A DNA stretch of 64,000 nt, from contig NC_084663.1 in the NCBI RefSeq assembly GCF_028389875.1, forward strand, positions 14,646,666-14,710,665, given 5' to 3'. Source of the stretch: Rhea pennata (lineage: Eukaryota; Chordata; Aves; Rheiformes; Rheidae). Under the pieces are notes generated by a model that was not told the DNA's origin, searched no databases, and saw only the letters and a program-made list of their open reading frames with translations. How positions within the stretch are numbered: position 1 is the first letter of the stretch; the number at the start of each line of letters is the position of its first letter. The translations under genes and the position numbers were made by a program. Positions 51,197-62,586 of this stretch are shown piece after piece.

Positions 51197-51206
51197 GCCG
51201 CCATTT
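51197..51206 (-). promoter_or_regulatory. Minus-strand YY1-like site
   Basis: GCCGCCATTT reads AAATGGCGGC on the minus strand, a second YY1 match oriented for leftward transcription. It may mark an alternative leftward start. Confidence 0.35.
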
Positions 51207-51997
51207 CGCGCAACAACAGGCAGAACCCGAGCGAGCAGCCCCAGCCAAGCGCCCTAAGGAGAGAGAGAAAGAGAGAAACAGAGACACACGCATAGAAGAG
51301 TTAGACAGGAAAAAATACCCATAGACTCCGCCATGATCACAAGACGTTTAATCACCCCCCTCCTCCCTCAGACTCAATGCCCCATTACAGCCGCCTCCTC
51401 TGCGTCCAACCAGCTAGCAGATCCCTTCACCTCGGCTCCCTCCTGCCGCAGCAGTAGCTGTTTAGAGCCCCAAACTCTCTCTGCCCAAGGTGTGGGGGGA
51501 GGCTAGTCTATGGCGCTGCTGCTAACTGCTTCTCCAGTCACCCGATTGTGGCGGCTCCATCGAGGCAGGGTAAGAGCTGCCAGCCCAGCTTTTATCTGGT
51601 GCCCCGAGTTTGCGCACTGAAGGAGGCTCGCTCAGCCCCTGGTGGGCGTCGAATGAAACCCCAGCCGCCGCCTCCCCTCCCTCAATCAGCCGTATCGCTG
51701 GAGGGGCTGAAGCCGGGCAGGGAATGCAGGGCGGTGTGCGGGCAGAGCCGGAGCGGGGAGGGGATACGGGGTAAGGCACGGCAGCTCCCTGCAAACAGGA
51801 GAGGCTGCGTCTGTCCCGAAAGGCGGAATGAGCCTCTCGCTTTGCCAGCTCTCAGTGGTCCAGATAAAAGCAGTCCGTACCTGCTAGGTGCCATTCCCTA
51901 GAGGGGAAACTAGAGTCATTCACTGCTCCTCTCGTTCCCTGGAGAAACGAAACGCCTTCAGCGAGCGTTGTTTCACGCCAGCACTCGCTTTAAGGGG

Positions 51998-52015
51998 AAA
52001 AAAAAAAAAAAAAAA
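51998..52015 (+). repeat. A18 run within CpG island
   Basis: A run of 18 A then CAAAAAAC interrupts the GC-rich island between its two halves and divides the leftward-oriented from the rightward-oriented motif groups. Confidence 0.8.
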
Positions 52016-52676
52016 CAAAAAACTCTTTCCCTGTTTCCCACTTGCCTGCTATGAGCCTTATACGCTCCGGGGAAGATTTTCAGCCTGAAGCGTCTATTGA
52101 CAGAAGAGATTCACTCAGCCCCTCCATGTCGCCCTGAACAGGATCAGTCAAACCTCTCGCTCCCTCCCCTTTTTCGTTCGCCCCCTCCTTCCCCGCCCCT
52201 GAAATTAGTTCCTCCGAATGTGGGATCCAGGGAGTCTGTCCGGCTGTCCGTATGCTTTTTGTCGCGAAAATTTACTCCTCGGGTTGAGAGAAAGGATGGA
52301 CGTGAGGAGGAAGCCGGGCAAAGGCGGGGGGGGGGGAGCGGGAGGAGAGGACAGACGTGCAGCGCAGCTGCCCCAGAGGATGCAGTTCTGAGTCAGACAT
52401 CCTCCCGCTCGCGCTCGGACTCCCACGAGAGCACAGGGGACGGAGCCCCCGCCCCTCCCGCGCAGCCCGCGCCTCGAGAGCTGCGGGTCGCCCCCAGCAG
52501 CAGCCCAGGCAGCACCCGCCCCACTCCCCCGCACACCTCCACGCCGTCCCCCCTGCCCAGCCACTGCTGCAGCCCAGGGTCTCGGGACCCAAGGCGTTTA
52601 CTCTAACAAGCGAAGAGCTTTTGTAAAATGGACACTGGGGGCTTGGCGGGTGCAGACTGCGCTCCAGCCCACAAGC

Positions 52677-52687
52677 AAAATGGCGGC
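52677..52687 (+). promoter_or_regulatory. YY1 site for rightward start
   Basis: AAAATGGCGGC is a perfect YY1 consensus on the + strand. A minus-oriented GCCATTTT (52769-52776) lies 82 bp further right. YY1 sites in this orientation usually lie just downstream of the start, suggesting rightward starts at about 52.6-52.7 kb. A TGAGTCA AP-1 site at 52389-52395 would then be upstream. Confidence 0.5.
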
Positions 52688-53098
52688 TGTTTGGCTTCGC
52701 CTTGGTAACCCTGCCCCTGCCAGGCGGGGCGGGGAGCCCCGTGCAGGGGGAGGGAGGGGAGAGTGGACGCCATTTTCCCAGAGAGAGGCAGTGACATAGA
52801 AGGGAGCGTAGGAGGCTGGAAGGAGGGAGACACGGGAGCAGCGGCGGCAGCGGGGTTTGTACGTAGGTCCCAAGGCAAAGGCGCTTCTTAGCTGGTCCCT
52901 GTAGGGTTTTGTGCATCGAGCTCGTTTTGGGGGGAGGGGGGTCTCCTCTTTCCGTTTTCTTTCTTCTGGCAGAGTCTGCTGAGGGTTGAGTCCCGCCTAG
53001 GGTAGGGGTATTCGCAGTGGGGCTGTTGCATTGTTTTGGTTGGGGTAGAAAAGGGGCTCAGCTGAGGGGTCCTGCTGCCTGGCCTGTGACCATTACAG
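52680..53098 (+). other. Probable first exon (5' UTR) of rightward gene
   Basis: The right end is fixed by a consensus donor: CCATTACAG|GTGAGTCC with intron start at 53099. The sequence to its left is GC-rich, CpG-containing and has no long frame opened by a well-placed ATG, so the exon is probably untranslated. The left end is inferred from the YY1 site and could differ by 100-300 bp. Downstream DNA switches to T-rich, intron-like composition. Gene identity is unknown because no coding exon is visible. Confidence 0.5.
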
Positions 53099-54266
53099 GT
53101 GAGTCCTCGGTTATTACTAAGGTATTCTGCTGTGGGTGCTTTGGGGAAGGGGGTGTCAAAAAGGGACTGAAATGTGATGGGGAACATTTTGATATCGTCT
53201 TTTAGAGAATGACTCCTTTCCCACTGAAATGTATTTAAATTCTGTTTAAGTTGCCTTGATTTTTCTTTCTCATTTTGTAGGGTTTGGTTAAAAAATGGCA
53301 GGGTGTCGCTATATCTTGTGAATATGGCGGGTTACTGTAACTAGAGGAGCTGAGGAGAATTTTTTGGCAGTTATGCCAGATTTGTGCATTGTGCTTGGAA
53401 AAAGAGCCAGAAGAAGCTATTATGTGACAATATACCTTTCCTTGGACTCGAGGTTTTAAGAACGGGTTTGCGTGTTATTGGGACTGCGTATTGAGTTTTG
53501 TGAAGCTTAGGGAAATCCATTCTGTTCCTTCATCCTGTATATATTTGCTTTGTGGTACTAAAATGGCTCATTATAGGCCTAATCTCTCTGCTTTCCACAC
53601 CCCCGCCTCCTTTCCTCCCTGTCTGCTAATATCTCTGCTTCATAGTGTAACCTGGACAAACGGCAAACAGTCTAAAAGTGTTTCTGTGCCATTTTTTTAA
53701 GAGGATCATTCTTCCCACCCCTCTGTCTTGAGATTGTAAGTAGTTATATTAGTGCATCCCTTGTTTTAGTTTCTACAGCTGGCATTTGTGTTGCTTGGGT
53801 GGCATATCTTCATCTTTTCCTAAAAAAAAAAAAAATGTGGAGCAGACCCTATTGCAGCAGACATAGGGAAGGAGAAACAAACGGTTCACTGTGTAGTACT
53901 AAATAGGGTAGAGAAACATAATATAGCTTGATTATAAAGGTCCTGTATTCCCCCATACACAGCCATTAGGGAATATGCGGTGGCTAAAAGCACTGAGGTC
54001 TCTAACATGTAGTATATTTCATTTTATTAAAGGCAGAACTTTAGTACTTCATCTGGATTTAATGTTTTAGTCTGTTTATTTACGTTATTTTAGAGGAATT
54101 AATAATGAAACATTTTTGTTATTCAGGGCTCAGATCAGAGAAAAAAAAGATATATCTCTGGCTGTACTTATAATACACAGTTATTTGGTTTTAAACACCA
54201 TACTTCTAAAGTTACTTTTTAAAAAATGTGGAGCAAATTTTTTAATTTCCCTCTTTTGTCCTTTAG

Positions 54267-54303
54267 AGATTCTAAAAATGGCGGCCTCAGGCTGATGTTG
54301 TGG
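54267..54303 (+). other. Strong acceptor followed by YY1-like ATGGCGGCC
   Basis: TTTCCCTCTTTTGTCCTTTAG ends at 54266 and is a strong acceptor. The following bases include AAAAATGGCGGCCTCAGG, which is both a YY1-like site and an ATG in fair Kozak context whose frame stops after five codons (MAASG). The only near donor, GTG|GTAATC, is weak. It may be a rare alternative 5' UTR exon or a secondary YY1 site in the intron. Confidence 0.2.
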
Positions 54304-55201
54304 TAATCTAATCAGCTCGGGTCTTCCACACCCCATGCAGTGCGTTTGTCTGCAGCATATTACAGTCTTATTATGTTTAAATGAAAAGACTCTTCCCTTC
54401 AAATAACATACAAAACATCTCTTGACTTTACTGCGATTTAAAAATGCTGTGTTCCAGCTGATTAATTTTATTGGTTATGTGTGTGAAAGGCAAGTGAACG
54501 AGACCACTCTCGTCGGGGAAAAGGGGGGGTGGAAAGAGGCAACAGACTCGAGCAGCTTCTTTGAGGGGTGTGTATAGGTTTCTGTAAGGTGATATGTATG
54601 TCAGTTTATTAATTTGGAAAACCTGTGTTTGTGATAAGTAGGTTCTTCTTTATGCAAGTCCATCCTATTATTAATATAAAAGTAGTAATATTTATCAAAG
54701 TAAGGAGAGGATTAAGATCATAAAACAGCCAACTAAATTCTTTGTGGAATCTCTTTTGTGAATGTCATGTTCGTCTTCCAGGAAATACCTTTGCTGGATA
54801 TCACGTAGTAATTCCATATATTCATAGTTTGGGAATAGTAGAAGAACTTAATACTTAAGGAAATAATTCAGGCAAGATTATAACCTGTTACTTAATATTA
54901 AGGTAAAGAATTTCTTCTGCCACAATATAATCCTGATATTAGACTTTTTTCTTGAGTTAATGTTGTATATCACAATATAAACTATATATGTGGTAACACA
55001 AATACTGAGTAAAAGTGTAATTCCTCATCTATAATTCTCTTCCTAAATGAAATATGAACCTTTTAGTATCACCACTATAAATATGTTTGGGTGGGGGTAG
55101 GGAGGTCACAAGGATTTATTATTTGATAGTTGGTGTAGTGTGCTCTGACAGAAGCTGCAAACACTATAAACTGTATGTTTAAACAAAAAAAGAAAAGAAA
55201 T

Positions 55202-55311
55202 ATTTTTTTTCTTTCCCCTTCCCTCTCTGTCTCACTGTCTCTTTTTTTTTGTTTGTTTTCTTTTTCCTTTTTTTTTTTAAGCCTGTCTTTAATCTCATCC
55301 TTGGTTTAATG
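55202..55311 (+). other. Long pyrimidine tract with possible micro-exon
   Basis: About 80 bases (55202-55280) are almost all T and C with a handful of purines, ending in AAG at about 55281. A GAG|GTATAA donor follows after roughly 30 bases. This is acceptor-like but could simply be a low-complexity repeat; I do not assert an exon. Confidence 0.2.
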
Positions 55312-56024
55312 AGGTATAAATTTCTGTTCTAGTATAGCTTTGGAACCTTCTGGATTTAAACAATCAAAAGTGAAGTACTGAAATGGCAAATCTGTCTTCA
55401 ATTCCCGGAGAACTTTAATTTAGATCTTTCATGTGTTTGAAAGTATTGATGTGTGGTTTAAGGTATACCTGAAGTTGAACAACAAGATAGTAAGACTTTT
55501 AGAGATGAGTGTAGTTAATGCATGCATTTCATGTGTTTTGAGGCCAAAGGCTGAGTGATTTCAACCACCAAGTGATGCATTAATGGTCCAGTAATGCATG
55601 CTCCCATCATACCTTCCTTATAGGAATTTCACTTTTGAATAAGCCATGTCTTACAGTCTATTTATTTAAAAGCAGATAAATGAGTTTCTAAAGGGTGGAC
55701 ATACGGGCAGTTTTAGAAACCTTTTTGCATTTCCTTCCACCTCTAGCTTTAAAGCGCCTGTTCTGGTGAATGAGTTTTTTACCATTACAACTTCGAGGGC
55801 TATATGGCCCCTGTTAATATCTGCCTCCATGGCCTCAGTCATGTTCTCAGGCAGGCTTCTGATTAAAGATTAAGCTCAAAAGAAACAATTTTGTACACTT
55901 ACCGAAAGTGTTCTCAAAAACAGGAAATTGATGTGCATACTAAAATTTTCTGCCTCATAGGTTGCAAATTTTATGCACTACGACCCTTTTGGGAATTGGG
56001 AGATCTTCCAGAGATTTCCTGTAT

Positions 56025-56081
56025 GAGTTTGAGTGAGTCAAATTATCCTTTGTGACTCAGTTTCTCCATTTGTAAAATAGA
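56025..56081 (+). mobile_element. Ancient MIR/CORE-SINE-like tail fragment
   Basis: TTTGAGTGAGTCAAATTATC then TGTGACTCAGTTTCTCCATTTGTAAAATAG resembles the 3' part of MIR-type SINEs (a CAGTTTCCTCATCTGTAAAATG-like block after a Tyr/Leu-rich tail). It is short and diverged. In birds such relicts are rare and old. Confidence 0.4.
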
Positions 56082-58723
56082 TCACAGATCTGTTTTAAGG
56101 AGACAATATTACTAAGGAAATACTAGCCTTATTTTTTTAAAACACTGAACTACTTTGGTCTCAATTGTTGCAGTAGGGTCTGTTCATGAAGATGAAATAA
56201 TCTTTTCCCCAAACCAGCCCTCCTCCAACAACCTACTCACAAAACTACTTAGAAGAGATAAGGCTTGAAATCGCAATTTCTTTTTTAAAAAAATATTTCC
56301 ATTTTACAAACATTGTTACAAATGCCATTTTCTAAATATTATAATAATCTGGACTTTAGTCCTAAAAACATTTATGTATCTTTAGCTGTTCAGATCTGCT
56401 GGAAAAATCTGCTTAACTGTCATAGCTGAATGCATTTGGGGAATTTTTTTGGCCATCTGGGAAACTTCAGAGGAAAAATAATACTAGCTTCCCCTCCTAC
56501 CCCCCCGCCAACTGTAAGGAAAACTACCAAGATTTGGACTACTGTTAGGGGTTGTATTACTTTATATCTGTAGTTCAGTTTCGGTACCTACAACTGAGTT
56601 AATATTCTGTTGGAAAGCGACGGAAATACAGAACTTGGTGTCAGATTGAAGGTTTTAGCATATCTCTAGGCCTGTTCTCAGTATGATTTAAACAGAGTCT
56701 TAATATTACATCTGTAGTAATAGGAACTTTGGTATGCCTATTTGTGGGACTTAGTTAAGTAGTAGTGTAAGTAATTTTAGAATTGTGCCATTGTTCTTAA
56801 TAGACTAGTGTAAATGAAGGCTTAATTAAAATATTTTACTGTTGCCATGAAACATTCTGGCAAAATGGAATGAGGGCTAGATCACTAAAGATGTAAAATA
56901 ACTTTCTTAAAAGCCAATTCAGACTTCTGGAGAGAGTCTAAGCTGTTTTATTCATCTGTCACAGATACAAATGTGTATTTGTGAATCTCTCAAAAGCAAA
57001 TTTTGTTGGTCTATGTTTTTGAAACAGGTATTGTTTTTAAATATTTCAATCATACAAATAATAGTTTTGCCTCATTGCTGAAAATGAAACTTAATTTTTT
57101 GTGTAGAGCTGCCTAACTTGTTTCAGCATCTGTAGAATATGTATTAAGGAGGGGAAAAAAAAGGATTTTTATATATTTTTATATATTACAGAGCATTCAA
57201 AAGAATGTTTATGGTATTAAGCTATTGAATAGTGTAACATGAATGTTTCTAATTACATGAATGTTCGCGTACTTTTGTGTTCTTGTTCTTACTAACCAAA
57301 AATCTTACCCACAGAAGCTAAGCTAATCTCTTTCAGGATCCATAATTCTGCTCATGACCTTCATTTTGCAAAAAATGCTGCTATAATCACTTTCAAAGAC
57401 TAAACTATTGTTACTTTTGAGGCATAACAAACAAGTTTACTTAAATAAAGATTGTCAGGGTTTCATATACTTGTTAGTAGGTACTGAGATTATTTTTCTT
57501 TCCTTTAACAGCAGATCAACATAAAAGATTCGTAAATGAAAGTGGAGATAACTTAAGCTCTGCAGCTTGTTACATCTTAATAACTGAGGTTATCTGTAAA
57601 CCTTTGAAGATAATTTTGTGTGAAGTATTTCTTTAACATGTCTGACAGCTACTTTTGTTTATTTTTTAAATTAAAATATTTAGTAAGAACTGTGCTAAAT
57701 CACGGTGCCTACTAAAGTTGTGTGTTTCAGAAGCACAAGTGAAGAATAGGTTGAAGTAGCACAAAAGCGACATCCTGTGCAAGTAAAACTTCTGTTAATG
57801 TTTTGTATGTTTTATTGAAAGAGCTATCTTCCTTTCACGTGAGACTTCATATGCTGTTCAGATTGAGATGCACTGTTGTAAAACTTAAAAGCCTTGTAAG
57901 AGACCAGAAGTTTTGCAAATTAGGCTTGATATGTGAATGCCAAAGTAGTATTTAAGATTGTAGTTTTAAAATTTACTTCTAAGTATTTTCAAAAGATGCA
58001 AATATTAAAATGTCAAAGCACAAGTTCAGCTTTAGGAAAGCCTCTTTTTTTTGCTTTTTTTTTTCTTTTCTTCCCTTTTCCTCATGCATAGTAATGTTTT
58101 GTGTCTTTATTTGTGCCCTCATAGAATGTACATTATCAGTCACTTTTACATTGTTATCCAAATAATAAATTGCCTTCAAGTTCAAGGAAAAGATATGAGT
58201 AGGTTTTAATGATGCTTATATATTTATATTGCAACTTAAAACATAGGAGCTATAATCTGTTGTGCATTGTTGTTTATTCATGTCTTTCACAAATAGAATA
58301 CTATTTTCATCATTTTATGTATTGTCTACACTTAAATTTATATACAGAATGATAACTTTGCATCTTTAAACCTGAGGAGCTCAGAATATTACTCTTTAAA
58401 TCTTCCAAATATTGACAAAATTTAAATCTGACTATTTTTAGAAATACTCATCTTTCGCAGTGTGTGATGCTCTTATTTTGCCTAGAGGAGACAAAATCAT
58501 CTAACTCCTGATTTGTATGGTTATAACAGGACTGTGTCTAAGACTGTATCACAAGACAGCTGATATTCAAAGTCTAGACAGTTAATCCCATCTTAACTGT
58601 TGGTTTAAAGAAACTTTTTCAGTGAGAAATGTTTTTAGTATGTACTACTTAAACTGAAGGTGAAGGCCTGAGAATTACAGCACCTCATTTAAAGTGTTTT
58701 GGGGAGGGTACAGAGATCACACC

Positions 58724-58852
58724 TTCATTTGGTGTGTGAAGGTATGGTTTTAGAACTGGGAAAGAAACATGAAGAAAATATGTTTAAAATAAACATATTT
58801 TCTTCATGTTTCTTTCCCAGTTCTAAAACCATACCTTCACACACCAAATGAA
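58724..58852. repeat. Perfect 63-bp inverted repeat with 3-nt loop
   Basis: The left arm is 58724-58786, the loop is AAA (58787-58789) and the right arm 58790-58852. I compared the arms base by base and found no mismatch; the first mismatch is just outside, at 58723. Arms begin TTCATTTGGTGTGTGAAGG and end AAGAAAATATGTTTA on the left side. RNA from either strand would fold into a 63-bp perfect stem. It could be a recent template-switch mutation, a foldback insertion, a small-RNA hairpin, or a sequencing or assembly foldback artefact. It lies in the presumed rightward intron. Confidence 0.95.
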
Positions 58853-60488
58853 AGTTTAAGAACTTTAATTAAAAAATAATAATTACCTTATTGGTTATGA
58901 GGTTAAGTCTATTTTCAGTTGCAACTTTCATCCAAAAATAAATACATTTACATTGAAAGTAGGAAATATGAAATATCTTTTGTTTTTAAATATATGTCCT
59001 GTGACTGTGCTGTCATTAAACATAACACAGTCCCCTCCATCCGCTCCCTTCTCCTCTCTTACCCTCTCATCCATCCCCAAAATCTTAGTAAAGAACACTG
59101 GAATGTTACCAGGTTTTTGAATTGAGGGTAAAAGACATCATCTAACAACTGGAAAGAGTGAAGATTTCAATTTGAAAGATTGCAGCTTTCTCCTTTCCTG
59201 TGTTTAGATTCAAGCACACAAGTTTAACAATTAAGCGAATGTCTACGAACTTGCAAGAGTAAAAGTGGAAGCACTGTTGTGCTATTCATGCAAGCCAAAT
59301 GCCACTGATAAGACAGGGGAACTATATTTTTTGGAAACTACCTAAGTAACAGCATATCAAAATAGAAATTATTTTATCCAGAAGATCGAACTTTGAGTTA
59401 ATCTAAACAATTTACTACTTGTGTGGTAGATATCTCGTAATTACAGTAGTCTTCTATGTCTCATTATGCAGCATAGATAAGTCCCTTATTGTTTTACTTG
59501 ATCTCAAAAAAGCAGTGAAACATTTGGTTTATTGAAACACATAACTATTAAATGTGTGTATTTGTAACTGCTTATTTCCTAGAAAAGGGTCACTTCCTCC
59601 TTTAAAAGAATACCAGATTTTAAAATCGGGACCTTTCAGCGACTGAATCACCATTAAATTGTTAAATTTAATAAAAAAATTTACTCAGCTCTTTCAGTTG
59701 TAGACACAACTTACTATGCATTCTTATGGGATGTTGAGTTTATATACTTGTAGAAGTGCTTATTATTCCTAAAAAACGCTTCAAAATATAAATGTTATGG
59801 AAACAGGTGTAAATAAGATTCTCTTAGAGAATATTGAGCAAGTCATGTACACAAAATAACTTGATTAAACTTACAGGCATTTGCCACCTCACATTAGATA
59901 AAGTGAAACAACTGATGAGAAGAATGACTTAAAAGCAAAATCTATTTGCCAGGCAACTAGTTAGTTAATTAGTTTTTTCTTAACAGTTGAGTTTCTATTT
60001 AAAGCAATTTTACATCTTGACAGTGATGTAACACATTGATATCAGATAGTATTAACAAGTAGAATCTTAAATTTTACAAATCATATGGCAATATTCCCAT
60101 CAAAATGTCATCTTTTGTTTTCTCTCATGCTCCTTCCTGTACTGTGCTCTTGTATTTTACGATTCCCTGATTCTCACCTTATATAATTTTGTTAATAGTG
60201 GTATTGATAGGTCTTTGATCTGTGTGTGGTTTATTTTTAAGAAGCATGGCAGAAATTTCTTCCCCCTACTTTTTAGGTTATTAGTGATCCTAGCTAATGG
60301 CGTCAAGAGAGTGGCAGTTAGTTTCTGCTTTTTTTGTTGTTGTTGTTGGTTTCTGTGAATATCAAAACTAAAGTCAGAAAGCACCAAATTTTTTGTATTT
60401 CTCTCTGCAATAAACTAATTCTAACTCATTCTGTAGCTGTGTTTACCTTTTATTTCCCCTCTACCACTTACTCTTTTTCTCTTCCTAG

Positions 60489-60545
60489 TCCCATATTTTG
60501 TCTCACTTCCACTGAGAGAAGGAAAGGAGTGAAGAGAGAGAAGAG
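60489..60545 (+). other. Candidate 57-bp exon of the rightward gene
   Basis: A very strong acceptor (ACTCTTTTTCTCTTCCTAG ending at 60488) and a strong donor (AGAAGAG|GTAAGG, intron start 60546) enclose 57 bp, a multiple of three. One frame reads PIFCLTSTERRKGVKREKR in phase across it; another has a stop. The interior is GAGA-rich, like a splicing enhancer. It lies 7.4 kb downstream of the first-exon donor and could be a second 5' UTR exon or an early coding exon. No homology is recognised. Confidence 0.35.
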
Positions 60546-61159
60546 GTAAGGGGAAATCTTTCCTATGTTTAATGGCCTGGCGTAAATATCTAAGGGGGGG
60601 AGATGACTTTCCATCACTACTTCAAGAGTACACAAGAAGAGCCGTCTTGGACCAGATGGAGAGGGAGGGAGCCTATGGCTGGTAGAAACTAGTTCTCCTG
60701 TATGGCAGAATCTTGTTAGTTGATTAACTGATGCCAGGTTCATACTGTTACAGACAGCTTTCTTTCCTCTAAGTAGAGTTGGTGCAATGTGCACAATGAG
60801 CAGGGTGTACTGAAGACTGTATAGCTTGATAATGGAAACTATCACTACTTTTAGCGTATAAATCTTGAATACAGTGGAGGGGGTGGATTTCTTCTTCCTT
60901 GTTGTGGATCTCAAACTTGGTGTGCCAGTTCACAAAGTGTGACCGTCTTACCAAACGTGACGGAAGTCATGTTGCACGTAGAGTTCCCTATTTAATAGGG
61001 CAGAATTATTGTAAGAATGCTAATCAACTCTTCTTCAGCTTACTACTTCTGTCTCTGTATTGGGAGTGGATTAAGTGGAAAGTAGGAAGAGGAGGGTAAT
61101 CCTGCAGTTGTTTGACTGTTGTAGCCTTGTTTCTTAAATTGGGCTAGTGATCACTGTTT

Positions 61160-61425
61160 CATAGAATCGGTAAGGTTGGAAGGGACCTCTGGAGATCATC
61201 TAGTCCAACCTCTCTGCTCAGCAGGGTCACCTAGAGCATGTTAGACAGGATCACACTCAGGCAGGCCTTGAAGATCTCCAGAGAAGGAGACTCCATAACC
61301 TCCCTGGGCAACCTGTGCCAGGGCTCCGTCACTCTCACAGGGAAGAAATTCCCCCTCACGGTCAGGCAGAACTTCCTGTGCTTCAATTTCTGCCCATTGC
61401 GTCTTGTCCTGTCACAGTTCAACTA
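61160..61425 (-). mobile_element. CR1 LINE, 5'-truncated, 3' end of ORF2 plus 3' UTR
   Basis: On the + strand the sequence runs CATAGAATCGG, GTTGGAAGGGACCTCTGG, AGATCATCTAGTCCAACCTC, the reverse complement of the avian CR1 3' UTR and its terminal ATTCTATG unit (a single copy). From 61231 to 61422 the minus strand keeps an open ORF2 C-terminus with the conserved WHRLPREVMESPSLEIFKA block and its stop codon. It is heavily 5'-truncated, as usual for CR1, and fairly young since the frame survives. It inserted antisense to the presumed rightward gene. Confidence 0.92.
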
Positions 61426-62569
61426 GTAACTTTAAAACAAAATTCAGTAGTTAGGAAATTAGTATCCTTAAGATCTCTGTTCAAGTTTAATGAAAATCTG
61501 TGAGGAAGTGAAAAAGCACAACTGTTAGTAATGTCTTGGGAGAGGCAGGAAGAAGCAGCATGGTGATCTTAGCCGGTAACTGTTCTCTGTGTGAGCAGCT
61601 GGCATTGGTGTAGCTCTGTAACAGCCATAGTTGATACTTTTTGGCTGGTTGGCAGGGCATGTGGAGAAGGAGCTGAGGTCGACTGGACTACTGAAGATAA
61701 TGTAGGTGATTGTGAAGGGCATAGGAGGGAATTGGGAGTGTTGTGTGTGAGGCCAAGACCTGTTAATACTGTGGCAAGGAAGGTGGGGAGAGAATGTTGC
61801 TGTGAGAGGGATGTAGAGAACAGAGTCAGTGAATGCTTGGGCAGAAGCTACGAATTTGTAGGAAATAAGACTTCTTGTGGAACAAATTTTCTTCTATGTG
61901 ATGTAGAGGAGTTAGTGGGTCCTAATTTGTATATGGAATTTGAGTGTGCCTATTCTATATTCTTATTTTTATCTTCTTTTTATGTCAGCGCAAACTTGAT
62001 TGCTAATTAGTCTGCTAGGTTACCATAGAGAGCAGCAAGCAACCAGGAGAGGTCTGAATTTAGACTCCTAGTAGTTTCTAAGCCTGCATGCTTTATGCTG
62101 CAACTGAAGTATCATAACATTTAGGAATTGGATATTCCTCCTGGTCTCTTAAAATCTCTACTATGGTGAAGAGTGTTGGGGAAAACAGAAAAAGAATTTC
62201 CTTGTGGATAAGATTGGTCATTTATTCATATTTACTCATGTATTCTGCTTCTAGGTCTGATCAGAGATATGTTACCTCCTTACACACAACTGATAATAAA
62301 TATTCTGATTACTTTGACACATAAATGTGCACACATTTAGATAGTATTCAAATAGTGATGTAAATATATAGAGTATTACATTAGAATGTCAATTTATCTC
62401 ACTGGTGTTTTCCAAATAATGCAACTGTAGTATAGGGACAACTTGAGTGCTCAGAACATGACTAGAAAGCTGAAGTTTAGCAAAACCTGCAGTTGCTTTA
62501 ATAAAGTTTTTGTTGTTTTTTTGGTTTTCTCCCTTCCCCCTTCTCCTGCCCCATTTTTTTTATTTATTT

Positions 62570-62586
62570 AAAAAAAAAAAAAAAAA
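62570..62586 (+). repeat. A17 run after T-rich tract
   Basis: A17 follows a pyrimidine-rich tract and TTATTTATTT. It is the only long A-run right of the CpG island on the + strand. Confidence 0.8.

Larger units (their letters stand above)
50210..53098. promoter_or_regulatory. CpG island, probable divergent promoter
   Basis: CpG density is high across most of this 2.9 kb, especially 50280-50400, 50560-50720, 51000-51110, 51540-51850 and 52280-52870. It is the largest such block in the window. It holds multiple GGGCGG/GGGGAGG-type Sp/KLF sites, NF-Y, CRE-like, AP-1 and YY1 motifs and no TATA box. Leftward-oriented YY1 sites sit in the left half and a rightward YY1 site in the right half, which suggests two start regions firing outward. 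Open frames up to 214 codons here overlap on both strands and reflect GC content, not proteins. The genes served are not identifiable from this window. Confidence 0.8.

Noticed and set aside
50860-51216. 118-codon minus-strand frame starting MLREMAAGVLVGLVVGFLC, resembling a signal anchor
   Set aside because: It spans the NF-Y/CRE module that should lie upstream of the leftward start, and the rest is compositionally biased. A hydrophobic start alone is not enough.
52097-52606. 169-codon plus-strand frame in the CpG island, overlapped by 119- and 214-codon minus-strand frames
   Set aside because: Stop codons are rare in such GC-rich DNA, the frames overlap on both strands, and the products are Pro/Ser/Arg low-complexity with no domain. 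The region is better explained as promoter and 5' UTR.
50210-53098. Naming the divergent genes by guessed synteny
   Set aside because: No coding exon is visible to anchor any name. Promoter motifs and UTR-like sequence cannot identify a gene, so symbols were left empty.
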